Below, one piece after another: positions 23,202-31,464 of a DNA stretch of 43,205 nucleotides (position 1 is the stretch's first letter; every line of letters starts with the position of its first letter). The notes under the pieces are model-generated. The model worked only from the letters and a program-made list of their open reading frames with translations. It did no database searches and was not told where the DNA came from. The translations under genes were made by a program, and so were the position numbers. The stretch is from RGIG6353 sp045660745 (GTDB taxonomy: Bacteria; Bacillota; Clostridia; Oscillospirales; SIG627), in NCBI GenBank assembly GCA_045660745.1, contig JAZREJ010000031.1:1-43205 (forward strand). The letters run 5' to 3'.

Positions 23202-24185
23202 TTATCCTCTGTCCGTAAATACGGCGTCGTCGGGAATTTCTTCCTTGGGGGCGTCGTCCGATTTGTAATACGGGTCGATCATTATCTTTTTAATGTTAGG
23301 CCATGCGGCATAGGTGGTGATGAAGGTAGTGAGAGATATGGTGATGAAGAAAGGCAAGAGACCGCCCAACGGCATGATGTAGATATAGAGCATAAGGTTT
23401 AAAATTATCACGAAAAGACTTCCGAAAAGTCCTGCAAGATTGCGCTTAATACCGATGAGTGCGAAAATAAAGGAGTTCTTTATTATCTTGCGGATGGGAA
23501 GCTTGAAGGTGACAAGCTGTAAATACATATATGGGCGCGCCATGATATATATAATGCCGAGTATTATGCAGACGAAGAAGAACACCGACATGATAAAGTC
23601 GCTGTTGTAGTTGTTGAAGAAAAATACCATATCAAAAATTATCATACCTGTCAGAATAATATCAATTATTCCGAGGAAGATGGATGACCAAAAGCTCTTC
23701 TTTATCGCTCTTATATAGTCGGATGGCATATCAACGTATTCTTCCTTGGTGTAGTTACGGGTGATATACGCCATACCTGTGTTGGCAGGACCGAATGTGA
23801 GAACCGCGAGTGCTGTGAGCCAATAGAGAACCTTTGCAACAGGTCCTGCGTAGGACATAGTTGCCTGAATTCCCGTGTTCTCAACACCTGCAAGAGCCGC
23901 AAGTGCCGGATCGAAAGTGCCACTGAAGGTCTGCGCTCCGGAAATTATAGCCCACATTTTAGAGACGGGTGCTTCATAGTGGTAGTCGAAATTGCCGGAC
24001 AGCGCCACAAAGCCGAATATCAGTGGGAAGCATACGATTATCCACAAAAAGTTTGTGGTGATAAGCCCCCATATCTTTCTTTTTAAAAGAGAGAAAAAAT
24101 TTGCAAAGGTAAAGCGCTTGTCAGCACCTTTTTTTACACCCTTACCGGGCTTTGTGTAGTCAATGGATAAGAACGGTTTTTTCAT
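23202..24185 (-). CDS. DUF624 (YesL-like) membrane protein
   Basis: A 327-residue protein with about six hydrophobic segments. The opening FANFFSLLKRKIWGLITTNF (about 27-46) followed by LWIIVCFPLIFGFVAL, and later FGPANTGMAYITRNYTKEEY (about 131-150), are typical of DUF624/YesL. Members often accompany sugar ABC transporters, but none is next to it here; it lies between a SpoIIM-like membrane gene and era. CGGAGGAATA precedes the ATG. The function is unknown. Confidence 0.8.
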   Translation of the reverse strand: MKKPFLSIDYTKPGKGVKKGADKRFTFANFFSLLKRKIWGLITTNFLWIIVCFPLIFGFVALSGNFDYHYEAPVSKMWAIISGAQTFSGTFDPALAALAGVENTGIQATMSYAGPVAKVLYWLTALAVLTFGPANTGMAYITRNYTKEEYVDMPSDYIRAIKKSFWSSIFLGIIDIILTGMIIFDMVFFFNNYNSDFIMSVFFFVCIILGIIYIMARPYMYLQLVTFKLPIRKIIKNSFIFALIGIKRNLAGLFGSLFVIILNLMLYIYIMPLGGLLPFFITISLTTFITTYAAWPNIKKIMIDPYYKSDDAPKEEIPDDAVFTDRG

Positions 24186-24198
24186 TATTCCTCCGATT

Positions 24199-24819
24199 TT
24201 AAACGAGCATCACCGCAAGCGCGCGTAAAAGCGTTACCCCAGCGGCTACAATTGATATAAAAACGTAAAAGCCTATATAGCTTAGAACGTATCTGTAATT
24301 AAATATTCCCCGAAAACCCGATGCACAAAACAGAGAGCCTTCAAAAATTTCGTTCTTCGAGTTATTTTTTTCGTCGGTGAATATTCTGAGTGCTGTGAGA
24401 GTCACCATCGTGGCGTAAAGTATCATGAGATAGTTTACAGCACTTGAAAAGATTATTTCAAAAACTGCCGTCGCCCATCGCCCTATTCCGAAAAGATAGG
24501 AGCATTCGGTACCGCACATGAAGCCTGTGAGAATAACGCTTGTCGCCGATGCGACGGGTGCGTAGATTGTGGGTCCAAATACGAACAGTAGGAAGAAGGG
24601 GACAAGAGAGTGAAGAAATGCACGGTATATCTCGGAAAAGCCAAGAGTCATGACCGACACAAGACGCGCAAGACGGGGAGTCAGCGCACTTTTATCCGAA
24701 TTGGAGTATATTACACTCCCCAAAATAAATGAGACGATGAAGATGGCAAAGAATACGGCAAACGTTCGTCTCCAGGTTCGGAATTTGTGTCGACCTATAG
24801 CTTTTAACTCTTCCTTCAT
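24199..24819 (-). CDS. Membrane protein, possibly SpoIIM-like
   Basis: A 206-residue protein with an N-terminal cytoplasmic basic stretch (GRHKFRTWRR), a first membrane helix ending FILGSVIYSN, an external loop, and four to five further hydrophobic segments. The layout (GSVI after the first helix, LVPFFLLFVFGP, GFMCG) resembles stage II sporulation protein M, but identity is low by eye, so the name is tentative. GCGAGGTGCCTT precedes the ATG. It is first gene of the unit leading to DUF624-era-recO-mutS2. An inverted repeat AAAGATTT/AAATCTTT lies just upstream (about 24,836-24,854). Confidence 0.45.
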   Translation of the reverse strand: MKEELKAIGRHKFRTWRRTFAVFFAIFIVSFILGSVIYSNSDKSALTPRLARLVSVMTLGFSEIYRAFLHSLVPFFLLFVFGPTIYAPVASATSVILTGFMCGTECSYLFGIGRWATAVFEIIFSSAVNYLMILYATMVTLTALRIFTDEKNNSKNEIFEGSLFCASGFRGIFNYRYVLSYIGFYVFISIVAAGVTLLRALAVMLV

Positions 24820-24953
24820 AAGGCACCTCGCAATAAAGATTTTTTAAATCTTTATGATGTGCAAGCCTTTTTTATTACATGAGGAATTGTTTGAATTCCG
24901 AGTGATTATGTCTAGTGCAAAAATAAAATGGAGCAAGGTTATAATATCGCCTT

Positions 24954-26210
24954 TTATTTGCTCTCTTTTCTCAAAGTGAATAAAGCTTCGGCAAGGCAGG
25001 CGCTTGAGGCAAGGAGTCTGACGTGTGCGCGATCATTTTCGTAGGGAAAGAAATATCGCTTTGAATAAACGCCCGTGTCGCTTGCAACTGCAACGAATAC
25101 AAGTCCCACGCTTTTACCTTCGTCTCCCGTAGGACCTGCAAGACCCGTCACAGAGACCGCAATGTCACTGCCGGAAAGCGCTTTCATACCGAGCACCATT
25201 TCTTCGGCACATTCGGCACTGATGACACCGAATTTGTCTATTGTTTCACTCTTTACTCCGAGAAGCTTTTTCTTTGCCTCGTGTGAGTAGGTGACAGTGC
25301 TCATGCCGATGACCTTCGATGAGCCCGCGACGTCGGTCACACGTTTTGATGCGAGTCCGCCCGTGCAGCTTTCGGCAAATGAAATCGTCTTGCCTGAGCG
25401 TGTAAGCTCGTGAACAAGTGCCTCTTCAAAGGAATCCTCACTGTCCGTCCATATATATTCGCCAAGACGCGAGTGTATCTGTGAAACTACAGGGTCGATG
25501 AGGGCTGTACATTCCTCAATACTCTCCCCGCGGGCACTTACTCGGAGCATCGCCTCGCCGTTTTTGGCGTATGGTGCGACGGTGGGGGATGAGAGGGAGG
25601 TGAGGTCTGCAACTTTCTCGTCCATAGCCGACTCGGCAAGTCCCCAGAAGCGAACCATTCTTGATGCGATGACGCTTCCGCCGTATTTGCTCCTGAGCCA
25701 CGGCATAATATTTTCTCTGAAAAGGGGACCGAGCTCTCTCGGGGGACCTGGGAGGAGAATAACAACGTTTTCTCCCTTTTCAACAAGCACACCCGGAGCC
25801 ATTCCCTGACGGTTTTGAAAAACCACGGCTCCTTTTGGGAGAAGCGCTTGCTTTCGGTTATTTTCGGTCATGACGGTTCCCTTTTTGCGGTAATACGCCT
25901 CTATTTTTTCAAGAGTGGGAGTATGATATTCAAGCGGAATATCAAGAGCGCGTGCGGCACACTCTACCGTCAGGTCATCAACCGTTGACCCCATACCGCC
26001 TGAGAGAATAAGAATTTCCGATTCCTTGAGACAGGTGCGGATGGAAGACAAAAGACGGTCGAAATTGTCTCCGACCGTCTTGCGGTAATACAGGTTGATG
26101 CCAAGCTCTGCAAGTCCGACCGACAGTGTATGGGAGTTGGTGTCAAGCACGTTTCCGAGCAAAAGCTCAGTGCCGACACATAGGATTTGAGCACTTGGTC
26201 TTTTTTTCAT
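24954..26210 (-). CDS. cinA: Competence/damage-inducible protein CinA
   Basis: A 418-residue CinA with both usual halves. The N-terminal MoCF-like domain (CVGTELLLGNVLDTNSHTLS, ILILSGGMGSTVDDLTVE) acts as ADP-ribose/nucleotide pyrophosphatase in characterised members. The C-terminal nicotinamide-nucleotide deamidase (PncC-like) domain is at about 265-410 (ISFAESCTGGLASKRVTDVA, VSVTGLAGPTGDEGKSVGLV). The family motif GGLGPT is changed to GGMGST. It starts 2 bp after the prs stop codon, with no separate ribosome binding site, so it is probably translated by coupling. Confidence 0.95.
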   Translation of the reverse strand: MKKRPSAQILCVGTELLLGNVLDTNSHTLSVGLAELGINLYYRKTVGDNFDRLLSSIRTCLKESEILILSGGMGSTVDDLTVECAARALDIPLEYHTPTLEKIEAYYRKKGTVMTENNRKQALLPKGAVVFQNRQGMAPGVLVEKGENVVILLPGPPRELGPLFRENIMPWLRSKYGGSVIASRMVRFWGLAESAMDEKVADLTSLSSPTVAPYAKNGEAMLRVSARGESIEECTALIDPVVSQIHSRLGEYIWTDSEDSFEEALVHELTRSGKTISFAESCTGGLASKRVTDVAGSSKVIGMSTVTYSHEAKKKLLGVKSETIDKFGVISAECAEEMVLGMKALSGSDIAVSVTGLAGPTGDEGKSVGLVFVAVASDTGVYSKRYFFPYENDRAHVRLLASSACLAEALFTLRKESK

Positions 26211-26212
26211 GA

Positions 26213-27172
26213 TCAGTCGAAAATGGTGCTGATGGGGCTGTCGTCATAGATGCAAGTGATAGCCTTAGCGAATATGTCAGCCGTGGAAAGAAGGGTGAAC
26301 TTGTCAAGCTTCTTATCTGCGGGAAGTGATATTGTATCAAGAAGAACTACTTCCTTGATGGGGCTTGATTCAAAGCGCTCGATAGCGGGGCCCGAAAGAA
26401 CTGCGTGAGTTGCGCAAGCGTATACTTCCTTTGCGCCGCCAATCTCAACAAGAGCCTTTGCGGCATTGCAGATGGTACCTGCGGTGTCTATCATATCGTC
26501 AACGAGAATACATCTCTTACCCTTAACGTCACCGATGATGTTGCATACTTCGGAAACGTTTGCTCTTGCACGGCGCTTGTCAATAACCGCAAGAGATGCG
26601 TTGCAACGCTGTGCGAATGCGCGTGAACGGGTAACTGAGCCGAGGTCAGGAGATACGACTACGGTATCTTCGGATATGTTCTGGAACTTCTGGTTGAAAT
26701 ATTTTGCCAAAAGCGGCGCACCCTGAAGGTTGTCAACAGGAATGTCGAAGAATCCTTGGATTTGAGGAGCATGAAGGTCCATTGTAAGAATTCTGTCAGC
26801 ACCTGCAGTGGTGAGAAGGTTAGCAACGAGCTTTGCACTGATCGGATCGCGGGCTTTTGCTTTTCTGTCCTGACGTGCATAACCGAAATAAGGGATAACA
26901 GCCGTGATACGACCTGCACTTGCACGCTTGAGAGCGTCTATCATAATCAGAAGCTCCATGAGGTTGTCATTTACAGGATAGCTTGTGGACTGGATTACGA
27001 ATACATCGCGTCCACGAACGCTTTCGCAAAGTGATACGCTTATCTCACCGTCAGAAAAAGTCTGAACGATGCTCTCTGAAATAGGAAGATGCAGATCCTC
27101 TGCTATCTTGTTTGCAAGCTCTTTATTGGAGTTGGCTGTAAAAATCTGGATGTTCTTTCCGTGTGAAATCAT
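26213..27172 (-). CDS. prs: Ribose-phosphate pyrophosphokinase (PRPP synthase)
   Basis: A 319-residue class I PRPP synthetase making PRPP from ribose-5-phosphate and ATP for nucleotide, His and Trp synthesis. Motifs: FSDGEISVSLCESVRGRDVF (about 39-58), YARQDRKAKARDPISAKLVA, the metal/catalytic DLHAPQIQGFFDIPVDNL (about 133) and the PRPP-binding loop CILVDDMIDTAGT (about 221-233). Ribosome binding site AGGAGAGACAATT. Followed by cinA. Confidence 0.98.
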   Translation of the reverse strand: MISHGKNIQIFTANSNKELANKIAEDLHLPISESIVQTFSDGEISVSLCESVRGRDVFVIQSTSYPVNDNLMELLIMIDALKRASAGRITAVIPYFGYARQDRKAKARDPISAKLVANLLTTAGADRILTMDLHAPQIQGFFDIPVDNLQGAPLLAKYFNQKFQNISEDTVVVSPDLGSVTRSRAFAQRCNASLAVIDKRRARANVSEVCNIIGDVKGKRCILVDDMIDTAGTICNAAKALVEIGGAKEVYACATHAVLSGPAIERFESSPIKEVVLLDTISLPADKKLDKFTLLSTADIFAKAITCIYDDSPISTIFD

Positions 27173-27226
27173 AATTGTCTCTCCTAATCGTTGTTTGCCC
27201 TTCTCGGCAATATTTTATCCGTATAT

Positions 27227-27255
27227 ATTATAATGAAAGATGTGGGAATTTTCAA
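27227..27255 (-). promoter_or_regulatory. Sigma-A-type promoter of prs-cinA
   Basis: TTGAAA (27250-27255, minus strand), 17 bp spacer, TATAAT (27227-27232). The leader of about 48 nt contains the small hairpin TTGCC-gagaag-GGCAA just before the ribosome binding site. Confidence 0.8.
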
Positions 27256-27311
27256 GTCTTTTGTATTAATTTGTAAGAAAAAAGCGCATGATTTTTAAAA
27301 AATGGAGAAAA

Positions 27312-27338
27312 AAGGGACCCTTTTTGAAAGGATCCCTT
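27312..27338 (-). terminator. Intrinsic terminator after ybeY
   Basis: On the minus strand AAGGGATCCTTT-caaaa-AGGGTCCCTT (one G-T pair) followed by TTTTCTCC. It separates the nfn-ybeY operon from the prs promoter. Confidence 0.7.
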
Positions 27339-27349
27339 GAAAATATCGT

Positions 27350-27814
27350 TTAAAGTCCGAGCAGTGCGACTATCTCGCCCTGACGGCGTACCATTTCTTC
27401 TTCCTCGTCCTTCTCCATATGGTCGTAGCCGAGAAGATGGAGTGTGGAGTGCGCGGTAAGATATGCTATCTCGCGCTCGGGGGAATGACCGAAGCTTTCA
27501 GCCTGCTCGAAAAGGCGCTTCATACAGAGAATTACGTCTCCGAGAACTATCGCCTCGTCGTCAAACGCAACTATCTCGTCTTCGTCTGAGAGCGCGGGGA
27601 AGGATAAAACGTCGGTAACAGAGTCGTTTGCGCGCCATGCGGCGTTAAGTCTTTGTATCTCATCCTCGTCAACAGCGGTGATACATACCTCTGCCACTCT
27701 TTCAAAGCCCTCGTATTCAAGCGCCTTCTTTACCGCTTTTTTTGCAAGAGCGCGGAGTGCGGGGGTGAGAAGCTTTTCACTTGTTTTATCGGTAGTGTAT
27801 ATCTTATGGTTCAT
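27350..27814 (-). CDS. ybeY: Endoribonuclease YbeY, 16S rRNA maturation
   Basis: A 154-residue YbeY. Motifs are LNAAWRANDSVTDVLSFP (about 55-72) and the zinc site HSTLHLLGYDHMEKDEEEEM (about 116-135), with three metal-binding His; the usual HGxLHLLGYDH has Ser in place of Gly here. YbeY acts in 16S rRNA 3'-end processing and 70S quality control. It overlaps the nfnB stop by 4 bp (ATGA), which is unusual, since in Firmicutes it normally sits between phoH and era. Confidence 0.95.
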   Translation of the reverse strand: MNHKIYTTDKTSEKLLTPALRALAKKAVKKALEYEGFERVAEVCITAVDEDEIQRLNAAWRANDSVTDVLSFPALSDEDEIVAFDDEAIVLGDVILCMKRLFEQAESFGHSPEREIAYLTAHSTLHLLGYDHMEKDEEEEMVRRQGEIVALLGL

Positions 27815-29190
27815 TTTTTTAAATACTCCTCGATTTTCTCTGCCGCCTTTTTGCCTGCGCCCATTGCGAGTATAACGGTCGCGGCACCCGTTACGGCATC
27901 GCCTCCCGCGAATACTCCCTCGCGACTTGTTGTAACTCCGTCACTTGTCACGATGCATCCGTGTCTGTCTGACTCAAGATTTTCGGTGGTGGACTTGATA
28001 AGGGGATTGGGGCGTGTTCCGAGCGCCATTATCACGGTATCGACTTCAAGCTCAAATTCGGAGTTTTCCACCTTTACAGGGCGTCGTCTGCCCGATGCAT
28101 CCGGCTCGCCAAGCTCGGTTCTTGAGCACTTGAGAGCGCGCACGTGACCGTTTTCGTCCGAGAGTATCTCCTCGGGGGCTGTGAGCATTTTGAATACCAC
28201 ACCCTCCTCCTCGGCGTGCTCTACCTCCTCCGCTCTTGCTGGTATCTCCTCGCGGCCTCGACGGTATACTATGTACACCTCATCGGCTCCGAGACGGAGC
28301 GCACAGCGGGAGGCGTCCATTGCTACGTTGCCCGCACCGATGACGGCTATCTTCTTTCCTTTGGGGGCGGGGGTATCGTGATCATCACGATATGCCTTCA
28401 TGAGATTTATTCTCGTCAGGTACTCGTTTGCCGAATATACTCCGACAAGTCCCTCACCCGGAATATTCATGAACATGGGAAGTCCCGCGCCCGAGCCTAT
28501 AAAGACCGCCTTATAGCCGTCCTCAAACAGCTCGTCTACCGTAAGGGTACGTCCGATTACCGTGTTGTGTTCAAATTCCGCGCCTCGACGCTTGAGGTCG
28601 GAAACAGTCTTTTCTACTATTGCTTTGGGAAAACGGAATTCGGGTATTCCGTAAACGAGCACACCGCCCGCCTTGTGGAATGCCTCAAATACCGTAACGT
28701 TGAAGCCCTTTGCAAGAAGTTCACCCGCACAGGTAAGACCTGCGGGACCTGAGCCGATGACCGCAACTCTTGGTGCTTTTTTGTCGGGGAGAATCACGTC
28801 GCTCTCACCGTCACACTTGTAGTCGGCGACAAATCGCTCAACGCGTCCGATAGCGACACTTTCACCCTTGCGTGCTCTTATACAGTTCTTCTCGCACTGA
28901 TTCTCCTGAGGACATACGCGTCCCGAGACAGATGCAAGGCAGTTGTCGCAAAGAAGCACATTTTGTGCCTCCTTGAAGCGGCGCTGGCTTGCAAGGCGCA
29001 AAAATTCGGGAATATTTACCGCAACGGGACAACCCTCGCGGCAAGCGGGATTTTTACACTGAAGACAACGCGATGCCTCGGCAACCGCGTCCTCCTCGGT
29101 GTATCCGAGTGCCACCTCGGAAAAAGTCGTTCTTCTTTCCTCCATGCCGAGAAGGGGCATGGGGGTCTTGTTATTCTGCATATTTGCCAT
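27811..29190 (-). CDS. nfnB: NADPH-dependent glutamate-synthase-like / NfnB subunit
   Basis: A 459-residue flavoprotein. The N-terminal domain has two cysteine groups for 4Fe-4S clusters (CLQCKNPACREGCPV and CDNCLASVSGRVCPQENQC). An FAD-binding GxGxxG follows at GSGPAGLTCAGELL (about 147), and an NADPH domain at IGAGNVAMDASRCALRLGAD (about 285). The C-terminal FAD signature is DTVIMALGTRPNP, GVFAGGDAVTGAATVILAMG. Often annotated GltA/GltD-like, but the adjacent FAD/NAD-binding 2Fe-2S subunit identifies the pair as NfnAB, which couples NADH and reduced ferredoxin to NADPH formation by electron bifurcation. It starts 1 bp after the nfnA stop. Confidence 0.88.
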   Translation of the reverse strand: MANMQNNKTPMPLLGMEERRTTFSEVALGYTEEDAVAEASRCLQCKNPACREGCPVAVNIPEFLRLASQRRFKEAQNVLLCDNCLASVSGRVCPQENQCEKNCIRARKGESVAIGRVERFVADYKCDGESDVILPDKKAPRVAVIGSGPAGLTCAGELLAKGFNVTVFEAFHKAGGVLVYGIPEFRFPKAIVEKTVSDLKRRGAEFEHNTVIGRTLTVDELFEDGYKAVFIGSGAGLPMFMNIPGEGLVGVYSANEYLTRINLMKAYRDDHDTPAPKGKKIAVIGAGNVAMDASRCALRLGADEVYIVYRRGREEIPARAEEVEHAEEEGVVFKMLTAPEEILSDENGHVRALKCSRTELGEPDASGRRRPVKVENSEFELEVDTVIMALGTRPNPLIKSTTENLESDRHGCIVTSDGVTTSREGVFAGGDAVTGAATVILAMGAGKKAAEKIEEYLKK

Positions 29191-29191
29191 A

Positions 29192-30034
29192 TTATTTTAC
29201 CGTTCTGCCTATCTTACATTTATGATTTTCGTGAGCGCGGCGCTCGTCCTCGGTGTAGGTGCGGTTTCGTGCCATAAGCTCGTCAAAGTCAACCTCGTGT
29301 CCGTCAAAATCGGGTCCGTCAACACAAGCGAATTTTATCTCGCCTCCGACTCTGACACGGCAGCCTCCGCACATACCTGTACCGTCTATCATTATGGGGT
29401 TAAGGCTGACGATGAGAGGAATGTCAAGCTCTCGCGTGAGCTTTTCGACGAATTTCATCATTATAACGGGACCTATCGCAATAACAAGGTCGTATACGGC
29501 GCCCGCGTCTACCTCGTCCTTCAGGACCTGTGTGACAAGCCCCTGCCGTCCCGCACTGCCGTCATCGGTGGTGAGGATGAGACGGGTGGATGCCTCGGTC
29601 ATTTCCTTTTCGAGAATGACAAGGTCGCGGTTCTTAAAGCCCGCAATGATATCGACTTCGACTCCTCTTTCGTGAAGCGCTTTTGCTTGGGGAAGAGCTA
29701 TCGCACATCCAAGTCCGCCTCCGATGACCGCAACTCGCTTTACGTTCTCCACCTCGGTAGGCTTACCGAGAGGGCCTGCGAAGTCCTGTATAAAGTCGCC
29801 TTCACTCAGAAGTGCAAGGCGCTCGGTGGTTGCACCGACTATCTGGAATATGACGGTGACGTATCCCTTTTCGCGGTCAAAGTCAGCAACTGTAAAGGGC
29901 ACTCTTTCACCGACCTCGTCTATTTTGAGAATTATAAATTGTCCGGGGAGTGCTTTTTTTGCAACTCTCGGAGCATCCACAACGATCTTTACGACCGTTG
30001 GATTAAGGTATTCTTTTTCAACTATTCTGTACAT
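29192..30034 (-). CDS. nfnA: Ferredoxin-NADP reductase subunit NfnA (FAD/2Fe-2S)
   Basis: A 280-residue protein of the dihydroorotate dehydrogenase electron-transfer/sulfide dehydrogenase type. It has an FAD-binding beta-barrel (residues 1-100, PGQFIILKIDEVGERVPFTV), an NAD domain (RVAVIGGGLGCAIALPQAKA, about 102-121) and a C-terminal 2Fe-2S site GTGMCGGCRVRVGGEIKFAC (about 215-234). It forms the NADH-reactive half of NfnAB. The ATG overlaps the stop of the small Cys-rich gene by 1 nt (TAATG), preceded by GGAGACC. Confidence 0.9.
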   Translation of the reverse strand: MYRIVEKEYLNPTVVKIVVDAPRVAKKALPGQFIILKIDEVGERVPFTVADFDREKGYVTVIFQIVGATTERLALLSEGDFIQDFAGPLGKPTEVENVKRVAVIGGGLGCAIALPQAKALHERGVEVDIIAGFKNRDLVILEKEMTEASTRLILTTDDGSAGRQGLVTQVLKDEVDAGAVYDLVIAIGPVIMMKFVEKLTRELDIPLIVSLNPIMIDGTGMCGGCRVRVGGEIKFACVDGPDFDGHEVDFDELMARNRTYTEDERRAHENHKCKIGRTVK

Positions 30035-30237
30035 TAAAGGGTCTCCATTTTCGTTTTTTTGAAGCTTGCCGAAACAGGTGTGGGGCTTTCCTTGAGCGGG
30101 TCGAAGATGAACTTTCGGCAGTAATGGTCAGCGGAAACGGGACCGCGCTTTTTGCAAAGCACCGTATCGCCGTCAACCATGCGTACTCCAAGCTCACAGA
30201 AGGCACATGTGTTTTCGGGAATGTCTTTCTTTCTCAT
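30034..30237 (-). CDS. Small Cys-rich protein, 67 residues
   Basis: MRKKDIPENTCAFCELG with a CxxC pair, a single Cys in VLCKKRGPVSADHYCRKF and a closing C-x-K-F-x-F-D-P-L-K block form a compact four-Cys pattern (C11, C14, C31, C43), probably a zinc ribbon or knuckle. GTGAGGATAAC precedes the ATG. It overlaps nfnA by 1 nt, so it is co-translated with the Nfn genes. Similar short proteins are common in clostridia, with no known function; the longer frame upstream lacks a ribosome binding site and is not used. Confidence 0.7.
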   Translation of the reverse strand: MRKKDIPENTCAFCELGVRMVDGDTVLCKKRGPVSADHYCRKFIFDPLKESPTPVSASFKKTKMETL

Positions 30238-30292
30238 GTTATCCTCACAAATGATTTTGTATCTTTTATTATACGATAAAACCTGTGATTTT

Positions 30293-31177
30293 TCAAGTGT
30301 TTTTTCGGTATATTTGCGTGATGAGAAAAAAAGTCGTAAAAAATGTTTGAAGAATGCGTATTTTTGGGAATAACAGGAATATGAGGGCGGGAAAAAACAG
30401 ATAAAATCTTGAAATAAGATACAGCCGCATTGAGGTTGAATCAAGACATGCGCTTATCTGAGAGAGTGCTGAGAGTCCTCCGAAGGAGAGCGCTGCCGCA
30501 AGCGTTATGGGATTCTCACACACCCTTGACGCTGTGCCTACCTCAAAGAGTGCTGAGAGCATCTCCTTTATGATGGGGGGCGTCCTCTCGGGAACGGTTG
30601 AGAGAAGCACCGAGAAGAATATCATCGCTCCGGCAACTGTTACGGCACTTTGGATGGCGTGGGAGAGGGAGGCGGAAAAGCTTGTCGTTTTCACCGTGAG
30701 TGCCTTGAAATCCTCCTTTTCGGTCGGGAGGAAAAAGGATACGCACCAGAGCACCTCCACAAGGTTTAAGTAAAGGAGCAGTCCTGCCGAGGGGCTTTTC
30801 AGCACCGCACACAGAAACGCGGGGGAAAGGATGCTTGAAAGAGCAAGTGCCTTTTCGCGGTTTTTTCCGTCTGCGCCCGAAAGCAGGGATGCGCCCGTCG
30901 GTATTCCCGAAAGAAGTCCCGAAAAAACAGCGGGCAGATATACGGGAGACAGCCCCGTTTTTTTCCACAGACGGCTTTTCGACAGAGGCCTTGAAAGCTT
31001 TTCACAAAGAGGAGAAAAGCATATAAGACGGAAAAGCAGATTCGTCGGGAATATGGTGCAAAAGACCGTTACCGAAACGCCTTTGAGGATGGTCGGAAGT
31101 GCAAGATTTGCCTCATCTGAAAACACAATGATAAAGCCCAGTGCCGCGACCGACACCAAGGGCAGAATATATTTCAT
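30293..31177 (-). CDS. YlbJ-like sporulation integral membrane protein
   Basis: A 294-residue membrane protein with about eight hydrophobic segments. A gate-like motif region FPTNLLFRLICFSPLCEKLS, then PAVFSGLLSGIPTGASLLSG (about 84-103), then SSILSPAFLCAVLKSPSAGL, follows the pattern of YlbJ/nucleoside-recognition-domain proteins (F-P-x-x-x-L-x-x-L, G-x-x-S-G-x-P-x-G). YlbJ is needed for spore core maturation in Bacillus. The protein is diverged and shorter than typical YlbJ (about 400), so the name is tentative. CGGAGGGATTTT precedes the ATG. Divergent from yqfC-yqfD-phoH with 62 bp between. Confidence 0.6.
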   Translation of the reverse strand: MKYILPLVSVAALGFIIVFSDEANLALPTILKGVSVTVFCTIFPTNLLFRLICFSPLCEKLSRPLSKSRLWKKTGLSPVYLPAVFSGLLSGIPTGASLLSGADGKNREKALALSSILSPAFLCAVLKSPSAGLLLYLNLVEVLWCVSFFLPTEKEDFKALTVKTTSFSASLSHAIQSAVTVAGAMIFFSVLLSTVPERTPPIIKEMLSALFEVGTASRVCENPITLAAALSFGGLSALSQISACLDSTSMRLYLISRFYLFFPALIFLLFPKIRILQTFFTTFFLITQIYRKNT

Positions 31178-31239
31178 AAAATCCCTCCGATAAATGATAT
31201 TTTAAAAAATGAGTGCATATGATAAAGGGAGGTGATATT

Positions 31240-31464
31240 ATGGAAATTTTAAGCGGTCTTTTTGCCCCCTATATATTTCTTTCGGGGGAAGGCGTGCTTG
31301 TTGAGGGGTGCGTGAGGATCGTTTCCTGGGACAGTGAGAGGATAGTTCTAATTGCTCATGACAAGGTGTGCATTTCGGGATGCGATTTAAAGCTCGACTT
31401 TAAGGGAAACGGTGCCTGTTCGGTGAGCGGTAAGATAGTCTCTATAGAGCTTTTGCCGTGTTAA
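31240..31464 (+). CDS. yqfC: Sporulation protein YqfC (YabP/YqfC family)
   Basis: A 74-residue protein with the YabP/YqfC beta-rich pattern: GLFAPYIFLSGEGVLVEGC, then RIVLIAHDKVCISGCDLKL and a closing VSGKIVSIELLP. In Bacillus yqfC is sigma-E controlled and directly precedes yqfD, as here. GGGAGGTGATATT precedes the ATG at 31240, preferred to an in-frame ATG 9 codons upstream. Overlaps the yqfD start by 7 bp. Confidence 0.85.
   Translation: MEILSGLFAPYIFLSGEGVLVEGCVRIVSWDSERIVLIAHDKVCISGCDLKLDFKGNGACSVSGKIVSIELLPC

Noticed and set aside
24832..24856. AAAGATTT/AAATCTTT inverted repeat as terminator or riboswitch
   Set aside because: A/T-only short stem just before a ribosome binding site; no conserved riboswitch elements and no T-run in the right direction.
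29099..30037. 312-codon plus-strand open frame opposite nfnA
   Set aside because: Antisense to a well-supported 2Fe-2S flavoprotein; low-complexity translation with no family features.
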